Source: an uncultured Porphyromonadaceae bacterium
Lineage (GTDB): Bacteria; Bacteroidota; Bacteroidia; Bacteroidales; Muribaculaceae
Length of the DNA: 7,443 bases
Direction of reading: 5' to 3'
Assembly (NCBI GenBank): GCA_900552325.1
Contig: URZG01000106.1
Coordinates: 1-7,443 of the forward strand
The notes under the pieces are model-generated. The model ran no database searches, was not told where the DNA came from, and worked only from the letters and a program-made list of their open reading frames with translations. The translations under genes were made by a program, and so were the position numbers. Positions 6,453-7,443 of the stretch are shown here, one piece after another; position 1 is the first letter of the stretch; each line of letters begins with the position of its first letter.

Positions 6453-7443
6453 TTACGATTTGTAGTTACGTGTCTGAACCTGGATGGCCTCGTACTTGAG
6501 GGGCTCCTTGAGGAGGACGGGCTTCTCGTTGTCGCCGGTGAACTTCCAGCAGCCCACGTACATGTAGTCCTTGTCGTTACGGGCGGCCTCGCCGTCGGCG
6601 GTCTGGTATTCCTCACGGAAGTGAGCGCCGCACGATTCGTTGCGGTGCAGTGCGTCGATGGCCATCATGCGGGCGATCTCGAGGAAGTCCTCCAGGCGGA
6701 GAGCTTTCTCCAGCTCGGTGTTGAGCGAGTCGGCGTCGCCTACGATGCGGAGGTCGGTGTAGAACTCCTTCTTGATGGCGGCGATCTCGTCTACAGCCTT
6801 GACGAGCGACTGGAGGGTACGGCCCATGCCGACGAGGTTCCACATCACGTGGCCCAGCTTCTTGTGGATCTGGTCGGGCGACTTCGTACCCTTGATATCC
6901 ATGAGCTTCTTGATGCGGGCGCGCACATCTTTCTCGGCCTTGTCGAACTCGGGTGCGTCGGTCTTGAAGCGGGGCACCTTGATCTGGTCGGAAAGGTAGT
7001 TCTGCATTGTGTAGGGGAGCACGAAGTAACCGTCGGCCAGACCCTGCATGAGGGCGGAGGCGCCGAGGCGGTTCGCGCCGTGGTCGGAGAAGTTGCACTC
7101 GCCGATGGCGAAGAGGCCCTTGATGGAGGTCTGGAGCTCGTAGTCTACCCAGATACCGCCCATGGTGTAGTGGGAGGCGGGGAAGATCATCATCGGGGTC
7201 TCGTAGGGGTTGTCGTCGGAGATCATCTGGTACATGTCGAAGAGGTTGCCGTAGCGGTCGGCCACAGCGTCCTTGCCCAGACGGTCGATGGCATATTTGA
7301 AGTCGAGGTAAACGGCGTTGCCGGTACCTACGCCGTAGCCGGCGTCGCAGCGTTCTTTGGCGGCACGTGAGGCGATGTCGCGGGGGCAGAGGTTACCGAA
7401 GGCGGGATAGCGGCGCTCCAGGTAGAAGTCGCGGTCCTCGTCG
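6453..7443 (-). CDS. frdA: Fumarate reductase/succinate dehydrogenase flavoprotein subunit, C-terminal half
   Basis: This is the last 329 codons, ending in TAA at 6453-6455; the N-terminal half, including the FAD-binding Rossmann region and the covalent-FAD histidine expected in this family, is outside the window. The frame is open to the edge, so the GTG at 7265 that could pass for a start is internal. Numbering within the visible part, residues 19-26 (CPRDIASR) hold the arginine that acts as proton donor in this family, residues 91-97 (HYTMGGI) the substrate-binding histidine, and 109-131 (GLFAIGEC ... HGANRLGASAL) the C-terminal FAD and substrate contacts including an arginine. The remainder is the helical C-terminal domain, ending VQTRNYKS. 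It catalyses fumarate reduction to succinate (reversible) at the cytoplasmic face of the inner membrane, partnered by FrdB. The membrane cytochrome b subunit gene is expected upstream, beyond 7443. Confidence 0.97.
   Translation of the reverse strand, partial: DEDRDFYLERRYPAFGNLCPRDIASRAAKERCDAGYGVGTGNAVYLDFKYAIDRLGKDAVADRYGNLFDMYQMISDDNPYETPMMIFPASHYTMGGIWVDYELQTSIKGLFAIGECNFSDHGANRLGASALMQGLADGYFVLPYTMQNYLSDQIKVPRFKTDAPEFDKAEKDVRARIKKLMDIKGTKSPDQIHKKLGHVMWNLVGMGRTLQSLVKAVDEIAAIKKEFYTDLRIVGDADSLNTELEKALRLEDFLEIARMMAIDALHRNESCGAHFREEYQTADGEAARNDKDYMYVGCWKFTGDNEKPVLLKEPLKYEAIQVQTRNYKS

Noticed and set aside
7263..7265. GTG as the start of a 270-residue protein
   Set aside because: The same frame continues upstream to the window edge with conserved FrdA sequence (PRDIASR and others), so the codon is an internal valine.
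5658..7370. 570-codon open frame on the plus strand, antisense to frdB and frdA
   Set aside because: It lies exactly opposite two conserved, motif-complete genes and spans their junction. Its product is a low-complexity Val/Gly/His/Glu/Ala mix with no recognisable fold, as expected when GC-rich codons suppress stops on the opposite strand.

Overview
The window looks like a chromosomal piece of an anaerobic Bacteroidota species, order Bacteroidales; a gut lineage such as Muribaculaceae fits the GC-rich composition, but that finer placement is a guess. The evidence is a Bacteroidales-type fumarate reductase iron-sulfur subunit, a type IX secretion (T9SS) sorting tail, a tandem FISUMP-domain protein, a multidomain Fn3/choice-of-anchor-J/CARDB exoprotein, one TAnnTTTG-type promoter element, and no clear Shine-Dalgarno sequence ahead of any start. 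All five genes are on the minus strand.

Read in the direction of transcription (from high to low coordinates), the window opens with the C-terminal half of frdA (6453-7443, N-terminus outside), followed 24 bases later by complete frdB (5673-6428). These are the catalytic flavoprotein and the electron-transfer subunit of the membrane-bound fumarate reductase/succinate dehydrogenase. A strong intrinsic terminator (5607-5641) closes this operon. An AT-rich intergenic region (5393-5606) follows, with a promoter element embedded in an inverted repeat.

The rest is a run of three exported proteins: a 154-residue protein that is little more than a signal peptide, a short beta-rich segment and a T9SS-like tail (4928-5392); a 459-residue protein with two tandem FISUMP domains (3474-4853); and a very large adhesin-like protein whose first 1117 residues fill 1-3351 and whose C-terminus lies outside the window. 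The first two are 73 bases apart and probably co-transcribed. Two adjacent perfect palindromes (3408-3423 and 3425-3458) separate the second from the third. No regulator, enzyme or transporter accompanies them, so their role beyond the cell surface cannot be read from this window.

The respiratory genes are ordinary core metabolism. The less ordinary parts are the secreted-protein cluster, the Fn3 domain of the large protein that appears to be split by an inserted adhesin module, and the two palindromic regulatory regions. No mobile element, CRISPR array, tRNA or rRNA was seen.
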